A stretch of 64,000 bases of DNA from Bacteroidetes bacterium HGW-Bacteroidetes-10 (GCA_002842695.1 PHDT01000002.1:1-64000); one strand, 5' to 3'; positions 10,206 through 18,822 are shown, counted from the stretch's first letter. Program-made: numbers and translations. The notes: a model not told the origin generated them from the sequence alone.

Positions 10206-11021
10206 TTAGCAACATGTATCAATTACACCAATTTCATAATTTAAATCGTTTTCGATAGGTACAATTTTAACTTCTATGCCATTGTGATAAATAGTCCATG
10301 CTGGATTCACTCCATCCTTGACAGTACCATTTTTATCTTCTTTCCCTTTATTCCAAACGGAAATAATCCATCTGTTGTTTTGAGATAGAAATATCCTTTT
10401 GAGCTTCATTTCAAAACGTGTCATTCTATCATGTATTGGGTTAAGTATTATTTGGACATCATTTGGTATCGCTTTCCTTAAACAATAAGTATCTTCAACC
10501 TTTTTTGCCTCTTTAGAGTACTTGACACCATTTGTTTCACCGCATATCAATGATATTGAGTTTCCAAAAATTCGCATTGGCACTTCATTTTCGACAAAGT
10601 TTCGTATGTCTTCATTGCTTAATGTTATTAGAGACCAAAATTTTTGTTGATATTTATACTCAATCCATTTATTGGTTTTATGGTCTAGATGGTAAGCATA
10701 GTTTGCTATTGACTTATAATTGTTTGTTTCATCAAATTGAAACTTCTCAAACATCACTAGATTGATATTTTTAAGGTTTGTTAAATATCTTTTAATCGAA
10801 AAGCCTTGTCTAGACCGAAACGAATAAAGAGAGAAGAGTATTACGTCACACCCCGCTCGATCAAATATGCCTAAAAGCTTTTCTAAATTATCAGAAAAGT
10901 CGTAATGACTGTTAAATTCACATCGGTAATCCCTGCTTACAATTCCAACCTTTGAAATTTTCAACTTTGGTTGAATTCCTCTATCATCAAATTCGTTTTG
11001 TTCTGCACGGTTATTATTCAT
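10206..11021 (-). CDS. second nitrilase-like protein, possibly degenerate
   Basis: 271 aa; ISLICGETN Cys-like motif and VQIILNPIHDRMTRFEMKLKRIFLSQNNRWIISVWNKG C-terminal region; expected Glu position reads DVILFSLYSF. Confidence 0.5.
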   Translation of the reverse strand: MNNNRAEQNEFDDRGIQPKLKISKVGIVSRDYRCEFNSHYDFSDNLEKLLGIFDRAGCDVILFSLYSFRSRQGFSIKRYLTNLKNINLVMFEKFQFDETNNYKSIANYAYHLDHKTNKWIEYKYQQKFWSLITLSNEDIRNFVENEVPMRIFGNSISLICGETNGVKYSKEAKKVEDTYCLRKAIPNDVQIILNPIHDRMTRFEMKLKRIFLSQNNRWIISVWNKGKEDKNGTVKDGVNPAWTIYHNGIEVKIVPIENDLNYEIGVIDTCC

Positions 11022-11164
11022 TTACTGTTACCCATATATTATTTTGCTAACTTGGATATATATTCGATTGTTTAAACACACTTAATTGTCGAGGAATAGT
11101 TTACATTAATATTTATTCTTCTCACTCTATCAGTATTCGAAACTTACAGAGTAGACTTATTATA

Positions 11165-11520
11165 TTTAAACCATTGGTAAATTTAATAAAAAATGATTAA
11201 ACTTCTTCCTAAAAGACAAAAACTCAGAGTTGTGTCAGTCATTCTCATTCCGCTCCACAAGCTCCGCTCCATTCGAATCACTGACCTAACTTTTACTTCC
11301 GCTAAGAGATTGTCATCTTCCATTCCGCTTACGCATTCGCTCTCGCTCCATTTCAGATAACAAACTCTTTACGCTCCAGGATTAAATCGGTATTCGCTTC
11401 GCTCATGATATGGATAGAAATGAATACACGCCGGGTTAGGGGAATTCATCAATAAAATGAATCGAATTCCACAACTTACTTCACAGTTCTTCCTCCTGGC
11501 GTGTCCATTTCTATCCATCT
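11165..11520. repeat. right copy of degenerate ~300-bp direct repeat (core 11250-11285)
   Basis: 36-bp exact match to 4541-4576 within a longer gapped alignment. Confidence 0.7.
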
Positions 11521-11925
11521 CTTTTTGATATTCGGGCTTCGCTTCGCACATCCCTCAATTAGGCCGCCCCTATTTAACATAATCTGAGCCTTAATTGTAT
11601 TTTCTCAGTTCCGCCGGCTCCACTTCTAAACACAATTCAGATTATGTGTAAATATGGGCGTCCACCCTCTGTGAAAATATGATAAAATCCGCAGGCTTTA
11701 GGCCTGCTCCCCATTTTCTCATATTTTCCAGAGGAGAGAAGAGCGGCTTCGCCGCACCGGTTTCACAGCCTCCGGCTGATTTAAAATGTTGCTCCCTCAT
11801 GTCCGCTACCTTAATAAACTGCCCCCGCTACGCTTCGGGGCAGTATCCTTTTCAAAATATCAGAGAAACCCTGATTTCAGTATAACGAAGGGGAGTTCGC
11901 CAGCGAACACCCCTTTCATATTTCT
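11400..11925. repeat. series of long imperfect inverted repeats (hairpin-rich non-coding tract)
   Basis: atggatagaaatgaatacacgcc/ggcgtgtccatttctatccat; cgcccctatttaacataatctga/tcagattatgtgtaaatatgggcg; cctctgtgaaaatatga/tcatattttccagagg; ctgcccccgctacgcttcggggcag. Confidence 0.7.
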
Positions 11926-11959
11926 ATCTGTCTTCTTCATGATAATCCTTCATTAAGTC

Positions 11960-12640
11960 ATTTTAAACCACCTCTGTGCCGGCTATGCCACCACAGAAGA
12001 GAGAGAGGTATGTTTTAAAGCTGCTTCGCAGCGATTCTCAAGAATATTCATGAACGTGGAAATGTTCCACTTCGTATCCCTCCGATTTACGCTCCAGCCA
12101 CTTCGTTGCTTCCGCGACCTTCGGGCTACTCAGCTCCACATATCCAAATACGTCAACAAACATTTGACACGTTTAAACCTCCACTGCACCGGCTGTACCG
12201 TCACAGAGGAGAGAGCGGTATAATTCTTTCGCTGCTTCGCAGCTGTGTGCATTAATATCAATATGTCTGGAAATGTTTCGCTCCGTATCCCTCCGTGTGC
12301 GCTCCATTCACTTCGCTACTTCCGCGACCTCCAGGATACTTTGCTCTACATCTCCAAATACTTCAACATACATTTGACATGTATAAACCTCCACAGTACC
12401 GGCTGCGCCGGCACAGAGGAGAGAGAGGTAGATTTCTTATGCTGCTTCGCAGCTGTGAGTATTAATATCGATAAGTCTGGAAATGTTCCGCATTGTATCC
12501 CTCCGGTGACCGCTCCAGCCACTTCATGGCTTCCGCGACCTTCGGTATCCAACACTTCACATATCCAAATACTCAAAATCAATTCAAACACGTTTAAACC
12601 TCCACTATGCCGGCTACGCCGTCACAGAGGAGAGGATTGT
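11960..12640. repeat. tandem repeat, ~210/211-bp unit, three full copies plus a partial fourth
   Basis: Unit starts near 11961, 12171, 12381, 12592 (tttaaacctccac...ccggct...gtcacagaggaga...gctgcttcgcagc...ggaaatgtt...tatccctccg...cttccgcgacct...catatccaaata). Confidence 0.85.
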
Positions 12641-12784
12641 ATGGCTATGCCGGGTTTTCCATTCCACTGCGTTTCTTTCCTAACCCCGCATACGCCATGA
12701 AGTAAAAGCGAGAGAGTTCCTTTCGCTCCGCTTCTGTCACTCACTCGCTTTCTGAATAATAAAAATAAAAAGTCTGCAAAAATA

Positions 12785-12925
12785 GGCCCCAGGCTGGGCC
12801 TTATAAAGGCCTTTCAGCCCTTCGGGTTCGCTCGATAAAAATCTCCACTCAAAGTTCGCTGACGCTCACTCTGAGTAGTATTTTTATCGGTTCAGCCTTG
12901 ACAATTCCCAGCCTGGGACCTGAGA
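12785..12925. repeat. large imperfect palindrome (~140 bp)
   Basis: aggccccaggctggg...cgataaaaat...actca pairs with ...tgagtagtatttttatcg...cccagcctgggacct. Confidence 0.75.
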
Positions 12926-13108
12926 AAGCAGTCCTTTTTCTTTTTTCTTTCTTTTTTTTCGGTTTTTTCTCTTTTTTTCTTTTTCCGAAATATTAACATA
13001 GCGGTTCAGGTGCATCAATCTATTATCCTTTAAGTGTTTGATTTCTTACCTTTGTAAAAAGATATAAACACTATTTGTGTTTAAGACTTGTAACTTGTAC
13101 CTCTAACC

Positions 13109-13828
13109 ATGCCATTGTATCAACCAAATATCAAGTTTTCGGACTGCTGGTCTTCAGTGGGCAATATCACTTATTATCACCGCCACAAAAAGTGTTACTG
13201 GCGGACCAAGCCGGCTCCTCAGTTCCCTGGGACAATGAAACAGATGGATCATCAGGCTGTGCACCTCCGGGCGCTTGCATCATGGAGGAGCTTGTCTCAC
13301 CATGTACAATTGGAATGGGCGGATTATGCAAAAGTGGTGACAGCTCACCGGCCACCATTCTTAAATGAGAATCATATCAGCGGATACAATCTGTTTGTGT
13401 CGGCTTACCATGGTTTTGCTACCCTAGGGAATGAACATATTCCGACACCGGCAAGATTTCAAGAGTTTCCTCAATTTGATGCTACTTTTATTTCTGCAGA
13501 GATTGTTGGAGGATCTGATTTATTAATTCAGTTCTCGTTGTCTGTTTCCGGCACCGATAATCCTTTAAGGTACAGGACTCTCGGAAAGATTCAGTTGGTG
13601 GCTCCGGGCAGAGGTTGTCATCCGGGGAAGATGCTTAATTTTCTGTCCGCTGAGGTGCAGTCTGTGCCTCAAAAGCCTAGAGTCATAAGTTTTACCATAC
13701 CTAATTACTGGGATGTTTGGAGCCTGGACCTACCGGCTTATACATTGCATTTTCGATATCTTCTGTTAGATACTTTGAACGGTTATAGGAATTTGCATAA
13801 AAGCTTATCTTGCTCATTTTCTTTGTAG
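13109..13828 (+). CDS. DUF6266-like hypothetical protein, divergent paralog 1
   Basis: Shares W..YAK/W..LA, HISGYNLFVSA..F and proline-rich motifs with the 13912 and 15821 products. Confidence 0.6.
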   Translation: MPLYQPNIKFSDCWSSVGNITYYHRHKKCYWRTKPAPQFPGTMKQMDHQAVHLRALASWRSLSHHVQLEWADYAKVVTAHRPPFLNENHISGYNLFVSAYHGFATLGNEHIPTPARFQEFPQFDATFISAEIVGGSDLLIQFSLSVSGTDNPLRYRTLGKIQLVAPGRGCHPGKMLNFLSAEVQSVPQKPRVISFTIPNYWDVWSLDLPAYTLHFRYLLLDTLNGYRNLHKSLSCSFSL

Positions 13829-13911
13829 AAATAATTTTACCTATACTAATACTTTATATAAACATCTTATATTTGCAATAGAATAATTAGTTATGATTAA
13901 ACTATTGCCAT

Positions 13912-14979
13912 ATGAAGATACTTCCATCAGTTGCTTTTAACGACTTTTCCGGCTCAGCCGGTCAGGTCACTGCTCGAAAAGTTGGGGATAAAACCTACCT
14001 TTCTACACGGACTAAACATTCCAGAAAAACAACACCATCTCAGGCTTCAATACGTTGCCGATTCGGAAATACAAACATTGGTTACTCGAAGCTTACAGAG
14101 GGGCAGCGCTTAGGCTGGAGTTATTTGGCCAGTAGTCTTGGTGAATATGCAACCTCTACAGGTAATACGACGATAACTGGTCATAATCTTTTTGTGTCCA
14201 TTAACACTTTCCGTTCGATTTGTGGTAAACCTATAACTCGTTCTGCTCCTGCTCAACTATTACCATCTCGATATATTAATGTTGGTGATATTTGGCTTAC
14301 CCCTGAACACGTCATTTTTGCAAACGTTGCACTCATAGAGGGGACTGATGACGTGGTCCTTTTTGAGATGTATGCGGCTAAAAGTCCTGCGGAAACAAAT
14401 GGATGGGATAAAACGTCAATTGTTGCGGTGGTTGCTTCAACAGACTGGGGCGAAGTTGACCTTACTAAAGCATATTTGGAGAAATTCGGTATTCCTATAA
14501 AAATTGGGCAACGTATTTATATCAAAGTATGCAAATTAAACTCGGAGTGTGGTTATGTAAAGTGGTTTTCTATGCATGGTTATTTTGCCAGTGAGAGATC
14601 TACTCTACACCAAAGACTCTATATACCTCGTGCAAAAATTAAAATGGAGATGATTAATCCAATCACTCAGAATTACGAGTGTGATGCAATTGATTATGAA
14701 ATATCTCCAGGTCCGAAAATTACTTCAAATAACATTACTGTAAGATCCTTGCAAGATTTCCTGGTAACATGCGATTTCCTCCACAACGGGCTTACTGATG
14801 CATTTGATTTTGAGCGCTCATATCAATATTCTAGATCACCTGCCGAAAGAAATTTTTTTATTCAATGCATGGAAGTTAAGGTATACAATAACAGTACTAA
14901 AAAAATTAGTCTTTATTGTTTTGCCGGAGTATATACAAAGCATTTTGAAACATTTGGAACCTACTTTATAACAAATTAA
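13912..14979 (+). CDS. DUF6266-like hypothetical protein, paralog 2
   Basis: N-terminus MKILPSVAFNDFSGSAGQVTARKVGDKTYLSTR parallels MKYTPSIAFEEFAGSAKGVTAAKSRGRKYIRNR of 15821. Confidence 0.7.
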   Translation: MKILPSVAFNDFSGSAGQVTARKVGDKTYLSTRTKHSRKTTPSQASIRCRFGNTNIGYSKLTEGQRLGWSYLASSLGEYATSTGNTTITGHNLFVSINTFRSICGKPITRSAPAQLLPSRYINVGDIWLTPEHVIFANVALIEGTDDVVLFEMYAAKSPAETNGWDKTSIVAVVASTDWGEVDLTKAYLEKFGIPIKIGQRIYIKVCKLNSECGYVKWFSMHGYFASERSTLHQRLYIPRAKIKMEMINPITQNYECDAIDYEISPGPKITSNNITVRSLQDFLVTCDFLHNGLTDAFDFERSYQYSRSPAERNFFIQCMEVKVYNNSTKKISLYCFAGVYTKHFETFGTYFITN

Positions 14980-14991
14980 TGACTGACTATT

Positions 14992-15708
14992 ATGATAACG
15001 CTTGAGCTTAATAATTTCGGAAGTGGCAGTGTGATATTTAAGAATTATCAGAGTCCCGGCCTCTGTGTCTTAAATGGTAAAATCACTGTTGACCCCACTA
15101 ATGCGGCATACATCGCAGCAAACAGATTAGAATTTGACCTGCCTGCAGGATTTGCCATGCCAAGAAGTGCAATCTCCTCAGCAATTCTTTTCTCAAATCA
15201 TAGCAAATATCATTATGGTACCGTTTTGAAATGCTGGATTGAGAATAGCAAACTTTGCATAGAGAAGCTCACAGCATGGGACGCTCTGGGCAACTATGTC
15301 ATTTATATAAATTCAGCTTTTGTTACCAGGGGTTACCGTGGGACATTCACACAGACTCCAACAAAACCTTTGACAATTATCAACAGCTATGGGATATTTA
15401 GTTTTAATCGATACTGCTATGTTGAAACAGAATATTTTGTATTCTTAATGGCCACTTTCAATGATTTTCCTGAATATAACTTCATTGGCACAGGGCCATT
15501 TACCCTGGAACTAGGTGGTTTTGCATCTGATGTTAATGTGGAAATTCCATTAATTGTCAATCCAACATCTACTACTTCAGGACAGATAGGCTCAATGCTT
15601 ACTTTCGGCTCTTTAGCAAATAGAAAATTAACATTCAGCTATCCAACAAGTGCACTCAATATGGGTGGTAAATCTTCATTTTTTAACTTTTTTGCTGTTC
15701 GTGGTTAG
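14992..15708 (+). CDS. hypothetical protein of phage-like block
   Basis: 238-aa ORF 12 nt after the preceding gene; beta-rich composition. Confidence 0.6.
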   Translation: MITLELNNFGSGSVIFKNYQSPGLCVLNGKITVDPTNAAYIAANRLEFDLPAGFAMPRSAISSAILFSNHSKYHYGTVLKCWIENSKLCIEKLTAWDALGNYVIYINSAFVTRGYRGTFTQTPTKPLTIINSYGIFSFNRYCYVETEYFVFLMATFNDFPEYNFIGTGPFTLELGGFASDVNVEIPLIVNPTSTTSGQIGSMLTFGSLANRKLTFSYPTSALNMGGKSSFFNFFAVRG

Positions 15709-15820
15709 CTTGATTTTATATAAAGTATTACTTTAAATAGAGTTATTTAATTACTTAATATTTTGTATTATAAAATAATTTATATATTTGTATATAATTA
15801 ACCCTTAATCCAAAACTATT

Positions 15821-16510
15821 ATGAAGTACACTCCTTCAATTGCCTTTGAAGAATTTGCGGGTTCAGCAAAGGGCGTGACCGCTGCAAAAAGCCGTGGTCG
15901 CAAATACATCCGTAACAGGGGCTATAGCAGCTCCTCAGCATCATCAACTTACCAGGGAGATGTCAAAACAATCTTTCTGCAGCTAACTAAGGGCTATAAA
16001 ACCCTTACATCAGAACAGATTGCTGCCTGGAATACTCTTGCTCAAACACAGGAAGGCAGATCAGTCCTCGGTTCCAAATCAAAAATCTCCGGATTCAACC
16101 TGTACCTGAGGTTAAATTACTGGGTTGTATCATGTGGCGGTGCCGCTCTCGTTAATCCACCGGCATTGGCAGGAGTGGAATCACCATCAGCGGCTACCCT
16201 TGCTCTTAGCTCCACTGCCTTTACCCTCACTCTCGCCAGCATTCCTGCAGATATTACCAATCTGAAACTGATTGTCAAGGCTTCGGCTCCTCAGTCAAGA
16301 GGAATCAGCGATGCATACTCTAAAGCTTCAGTATTTTCAACTCCTCAAACTCCTGTTACAACCGCAATCGCTCTCAAAGCGGATTACGACTTGAAATACG
16401 GAGCTCCCAACGAAGCCTCTTCAAAGGTATTTGTAAAATGGTTTTATGTAAATACCGTTACCGGAGAGAGATCGGGAGAGATGATTGCACTGGCCACACT
16501 GACCGAATAG
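15821..16510 (+). CDS. DUF6266-like hypothetical protein, paralog 3
   Basis: SIAFEEFAGSAKGVTAAKSRGRKYIRNR ... LTSEQIAAWNTLAQ ... ISGFNLYLRLN pattern. Confidence 0.75.
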   Translation: MKYTPSIAFEEFAGSAKGVTAAKSRGRKYIRNRGYSSSSASSTYQGDVKTIFLQLTKGYKTLTSEQIAAWNTLAQTQEGRSVLGSKSKISGFNLYLRLNYWVVSCGGAALVNPPALAGVESPSAATLALSSTAFTLTLASIPADITNLKLIVKASAPQSRGISDAYSKASVFSTPQTPVTTAIALKADYDLKYGAPNEASSKVFVKWFYVNTVTGERSGEMIALATLTE

Positions 16511-16547
16511 CAGTAGGGGGCCGGCAACAAACTTAGTTCCAAATAAC

Positions 16548-16593
16548 CCTGAACTCCCTGGCTTGTAATTTTACGACTCAGGGAGTTTTTTTT
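16548..16593 (+). terminator. rho-independent terminator
   Basis: aactccctg ... cagggagtttttttt. Confidence 0.75.
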
Positions 16594-16606
16594 AATCTAA
16601 TGCAAA

Positions 16607-16987
16607 ATGACACTAGAATTAATCATCCAACTAATTGAAGTATTGCTTGGCACCGGTGGGGTTGTTGCTCTGTTTTTAATCATTGAGAAGAAAACAGCTG
16701 CCCAGCTGGCAAACACCGAAAAAGCCAATGAGCAATGGCAACTTATCGTTGCTCAAAAGGAGCGCGATTTTTTGGCCCTGAATCAAAAGTATGAAGCAGC
16801 TACGGAGAAGATTGATAAACTCTACGATATCAACACGGACTTAAGGAATCAGCTTGATGTGGCTAATACAAATTTTGCCGTATGCCAGCTGATGCGCTGC
16901 AATGTAATTCAGTGCACTAACCGGTTGCCCCCGCTGAGCAGTAATGAAACTGTAAAGGATCCACATGAAAGGAGGAACGAGCAATGA
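16607..16987 (+). CDS. small membrane protein, holin-like
   Basis: N-terminal TM (LIEVLLGTGGVVALFLI) then charged coiled coil; directly upstream of endolysin-like gene, 4-nt overlap. Confidence 0.55.
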   Translation: MTLELIIQLIEVLLGTGGVVALFLIIEKKTAAQLANTEKANEQWQLIVAQKERDFLALNQKYEAATEKIDKLYDINTDLRNQLDVANTNFAVCQLMRCNVIQCTNRLPPLSSNETVKDPHERRNEQ

Positions 16988-17421
16988 GAACGCCAATATC
17001 AAAAGATTTCTGTTACGAGGAGTTTGAAGCGAGTATAAAAGCTGAGGAGCTGAAGATTGATAATTCCATACCTTCCAAAAGAATAAGATTTGCAATCAGG
17101 CTCCTGGTATTAAACCTGCTGCAACCACTGAGGGATAAAGTTCAGCGTCCGCTTATTCTGACCAGCGGTTATAGATCACCGGCATTAAACAAGGCTGTGG
17201 GAGGTGTTAAGGAGTCTCAACATATGAAAGGAGAGGCTGCCGATATCTCATGTAAAGATGCCATGCAGGTGTTGTTGCTTGGTCAGATAATAATGAGATT
17301 TTCGATACCATTTGATCAGATGATTCTCCATGAGAATTTCATACACCTCTCATTTAAGGCCAAAGGCCGGCAGAGGCATCAGATTATATATGACAAGTCA
17401 TACAAGGAGGCAAAACTATGA
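16984..17421 (+). CDS. peptidase M15A-type endolysin (D-Ala-D-Ala carboxypeptidase-like)
   Basis: LTSGYRSPALNKAVGGVKESQHMKGEAADI ... ILHENFIHLSF, the M15 zinc-ligand pattern. Confidence 0.9.
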   Translation: MRTPISKDFCYEEFEASIKAEELKIDNSIPSKRIRFAIRLLVLNLLQPLRDKVQRPLILTSGYRSPALNKAVGGVKESQHMKGEAADISCKDAMQVLLLGQIIMRFSIPFDQMILHENFIHLSFKAKGRQRHQIIYDKSYKEAKL

Positions 17422-17942
17422 TTACTGTAGACCAAATAAAGAGATATGCCCGGATTGCCGGAATTTTAACAATCTCGATACTGGCAATAATCGGCATCAC
17501 AAGCATTAGTAAATGCAAAAGAACTATCAGCAACGATTCAAAGATCATTGTTCAGCTGGACACACTTTACATTTATGACACCATCCGGATAGAAAAACCG
17601 GTTCCCAAAATAATCAAGAAGATTGACACATTCCTGGTTCAGACAAGAGATACAATCCGGATTAAAGACACCCTTTATCTGGCCCTTCCCAGGGAGCAGA
17701 AAACCTACAAAGACAAAAATTACCAGGCATGGATATCCGGATATCGCCCGGAGCTTGACAGCATTCATATATTCCGGAACACACAGCAAATAATCACCTC
17801 AACAACTATCCAAGCCAAACGGAAATATCGAGGGTGGGGGATAGGTATTCAAGCCGGCTATGGCTTTACACTTCATTCAAATATTATCAAGCCTTCAAGT
17901 TATATTGGAATAGGTGTAAGTTATAACATACTAACATTTTAG
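17418..17942 (+). CDS. membrane-anchored spanin-like/DUF6808-like protein
   Basis: N-terminal TM, periplasmic coiled segment, C-terminal beta segment; overlaps endolysin stop by 4 nt. Confidence 0.5.
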   Translation: MITVDQIKRYARIAGILTISILAIIGITSISKCKRTISNDSKIIVQLDTLYIYDTIRIEKPVPKIIKKIDTFLVQTRDTIRIKDTLYLALPREQKTYKDKNYQAWISGYRPELDSIHIFRNTQQIITSTTIQAKRKYRGWGIGIQAGYGFTLHSNIIKPSSYIGIGVSYNILTF

Positions 17943-17960
17943 AAAATGAAAATAATTTTC

Positions 17961-18043
17961 TATATTTGAGATATCTATGACGAAAGTCAGACGACAAACC
18001 TTAAGCAATTAAAGCGTTGAATAGAAATATTCAGCGCTTTTTT
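17961..18043 (+). ncRNA. candidate small transcript (promoter-like box to terminator)
   Basis: TATATTTG box at 17961-17968 and terminator aagcgttgaatagaaatattcagcgctttttt ~50 nt downstream, no ORF. Confidence 0.3.
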
Positions 18044-18091
18044 AGTTTGGTATTTACTTGAGGATTTTGAAAGACTGAATATCCGAAGAAC

Positions 18092-18120
18092 AAAAAAAGC
18101 TACCCGAGGGTAGCTTTTAA
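18092..18120. terminator. bidirectional rho-independent terminator
   Basis: aaaaaagctaccc gag ggtagctttttaaaaa. Confidence 0.8.
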
Positions 18121-18125
18121 AAAAA

Positions 18126-18155
18126 GTGGCAGGGGGGGATTCGAACCCTGGGGCC
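18126..18155 (-). other. tRNA 3'-end fragment (candidate att remnant)
   Basis: Reverse complement ggccccagggttcgaatcccccccctgccac-like T-arm/acceptor end with TTCGAAT loop; no 5' tRNA body follows. Confidence 0.6.
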
Positions 18156-18508
18156 TTTATCATAATATTTGGTTACACTTGCTTAAATTATGCGAACTTT
18201 TTTTCGGCCTGCCGCTAAAGCCCCTACCGCCTCTATTATAGTTTTTTTCATACTTGTAGTCTCCTTTTTCAACATATTTTTTATTGATAACGCTCCCAGA
18301 TATAACTGGAAGTATGTTGGCATTGGAAATCCAAGCGCGCACGATATTAAGCTTGTGATTATGACGAAGCAAATAATCAAAACAAAAATAATAATTATAG
18401 GATAACGTTAATAAAATAAATGGAAATTTAATTTTTCCACTTTCCGCTGTTAATTATTTTAGATAATCTACAATTGCGGACGCAGCGCGGACGTATAATA
18501 AAAAACAA

Positions 18509-18546
18509 AAAACCAAAATACTGAATTTCAATATTTTGGTTTTTAT
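18509..18546 (-). terminator. terminator downstream of tRNA-Leu
   Basis: aaaaccaaaatactgaatttcaatattttggttttt inverted repeat. Confidence 0.65.
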
Positions 18547-18548
18547 CT

Positions 18549-18636
18549 TGGTGCCCAGAACAGGACTCGAACCTGCACAACCTTACGGTCACTGGTCCCT
18601 GAAACCAGCGCGTCTACCAATTTCGCCATCTGGGCA
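18549..18636 (-). tRNA. tRNA-Leu (anticodon CAG), CCA encoded
   Basis: Reverse complement TGCCCAGATGGCGAAATTGGTAGACGCGCTGGTTTCAGGGACCAGTGACCGTAAGGTTGTGCAGGTTCGAGTCCTGTTCTGGGCACCA; acceptor, D, anticodon (CTGGT-TTCAGGG-ACCAG), variable and T arms present. Confidence 0.96.
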
Positions 18637-18822
18637 GATGTGCGCTTTTTGCAGAAGCGGAGTGCAAAAATAAATAAAATTCCCAAAAGAGAAAATATTA
18701 TTTGCTAAATATTCCAGCACTTGGAGAACTCTGCCAGAGTTAAAAGGTTCCGGGCTGCACCCGGCGGGAGTTAGCCTTCGGCAAAGGTTTTTCAAGTTTG
18801 CATACCTAAGGTCATTCTTTCA

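Noticed and set aside
12245-12700. 151-aa + strand ORF and 12346-12591 minus ORF
   Set aside because: Lie entirely within the 210/211-bp tandem repeat; frame openness comes from the repeat and composition, with no plausible protein features.
11160-12930. CRISPR array
   Set aside because: Repeats are ~210 bp, diverged and contiguous; no short direct repeats with unique spacers and no cas genes.
13075-13368. 97-aa + strand ORF and 13167-13358 minus ORF
   Set aside because: Overlap the 13109-13828 gene, which has paralog support.
13109-16510. Diversity-generating retroelement target genes
   Set aside because: No reverse transcriptase, template repeat or adenine-biased variation visible.
18160-18405. 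Three overlapping 65-71 aa ORFs
   Set aside because: Mutually overlapping, short, near the tRNA fragment; none clearly supported.
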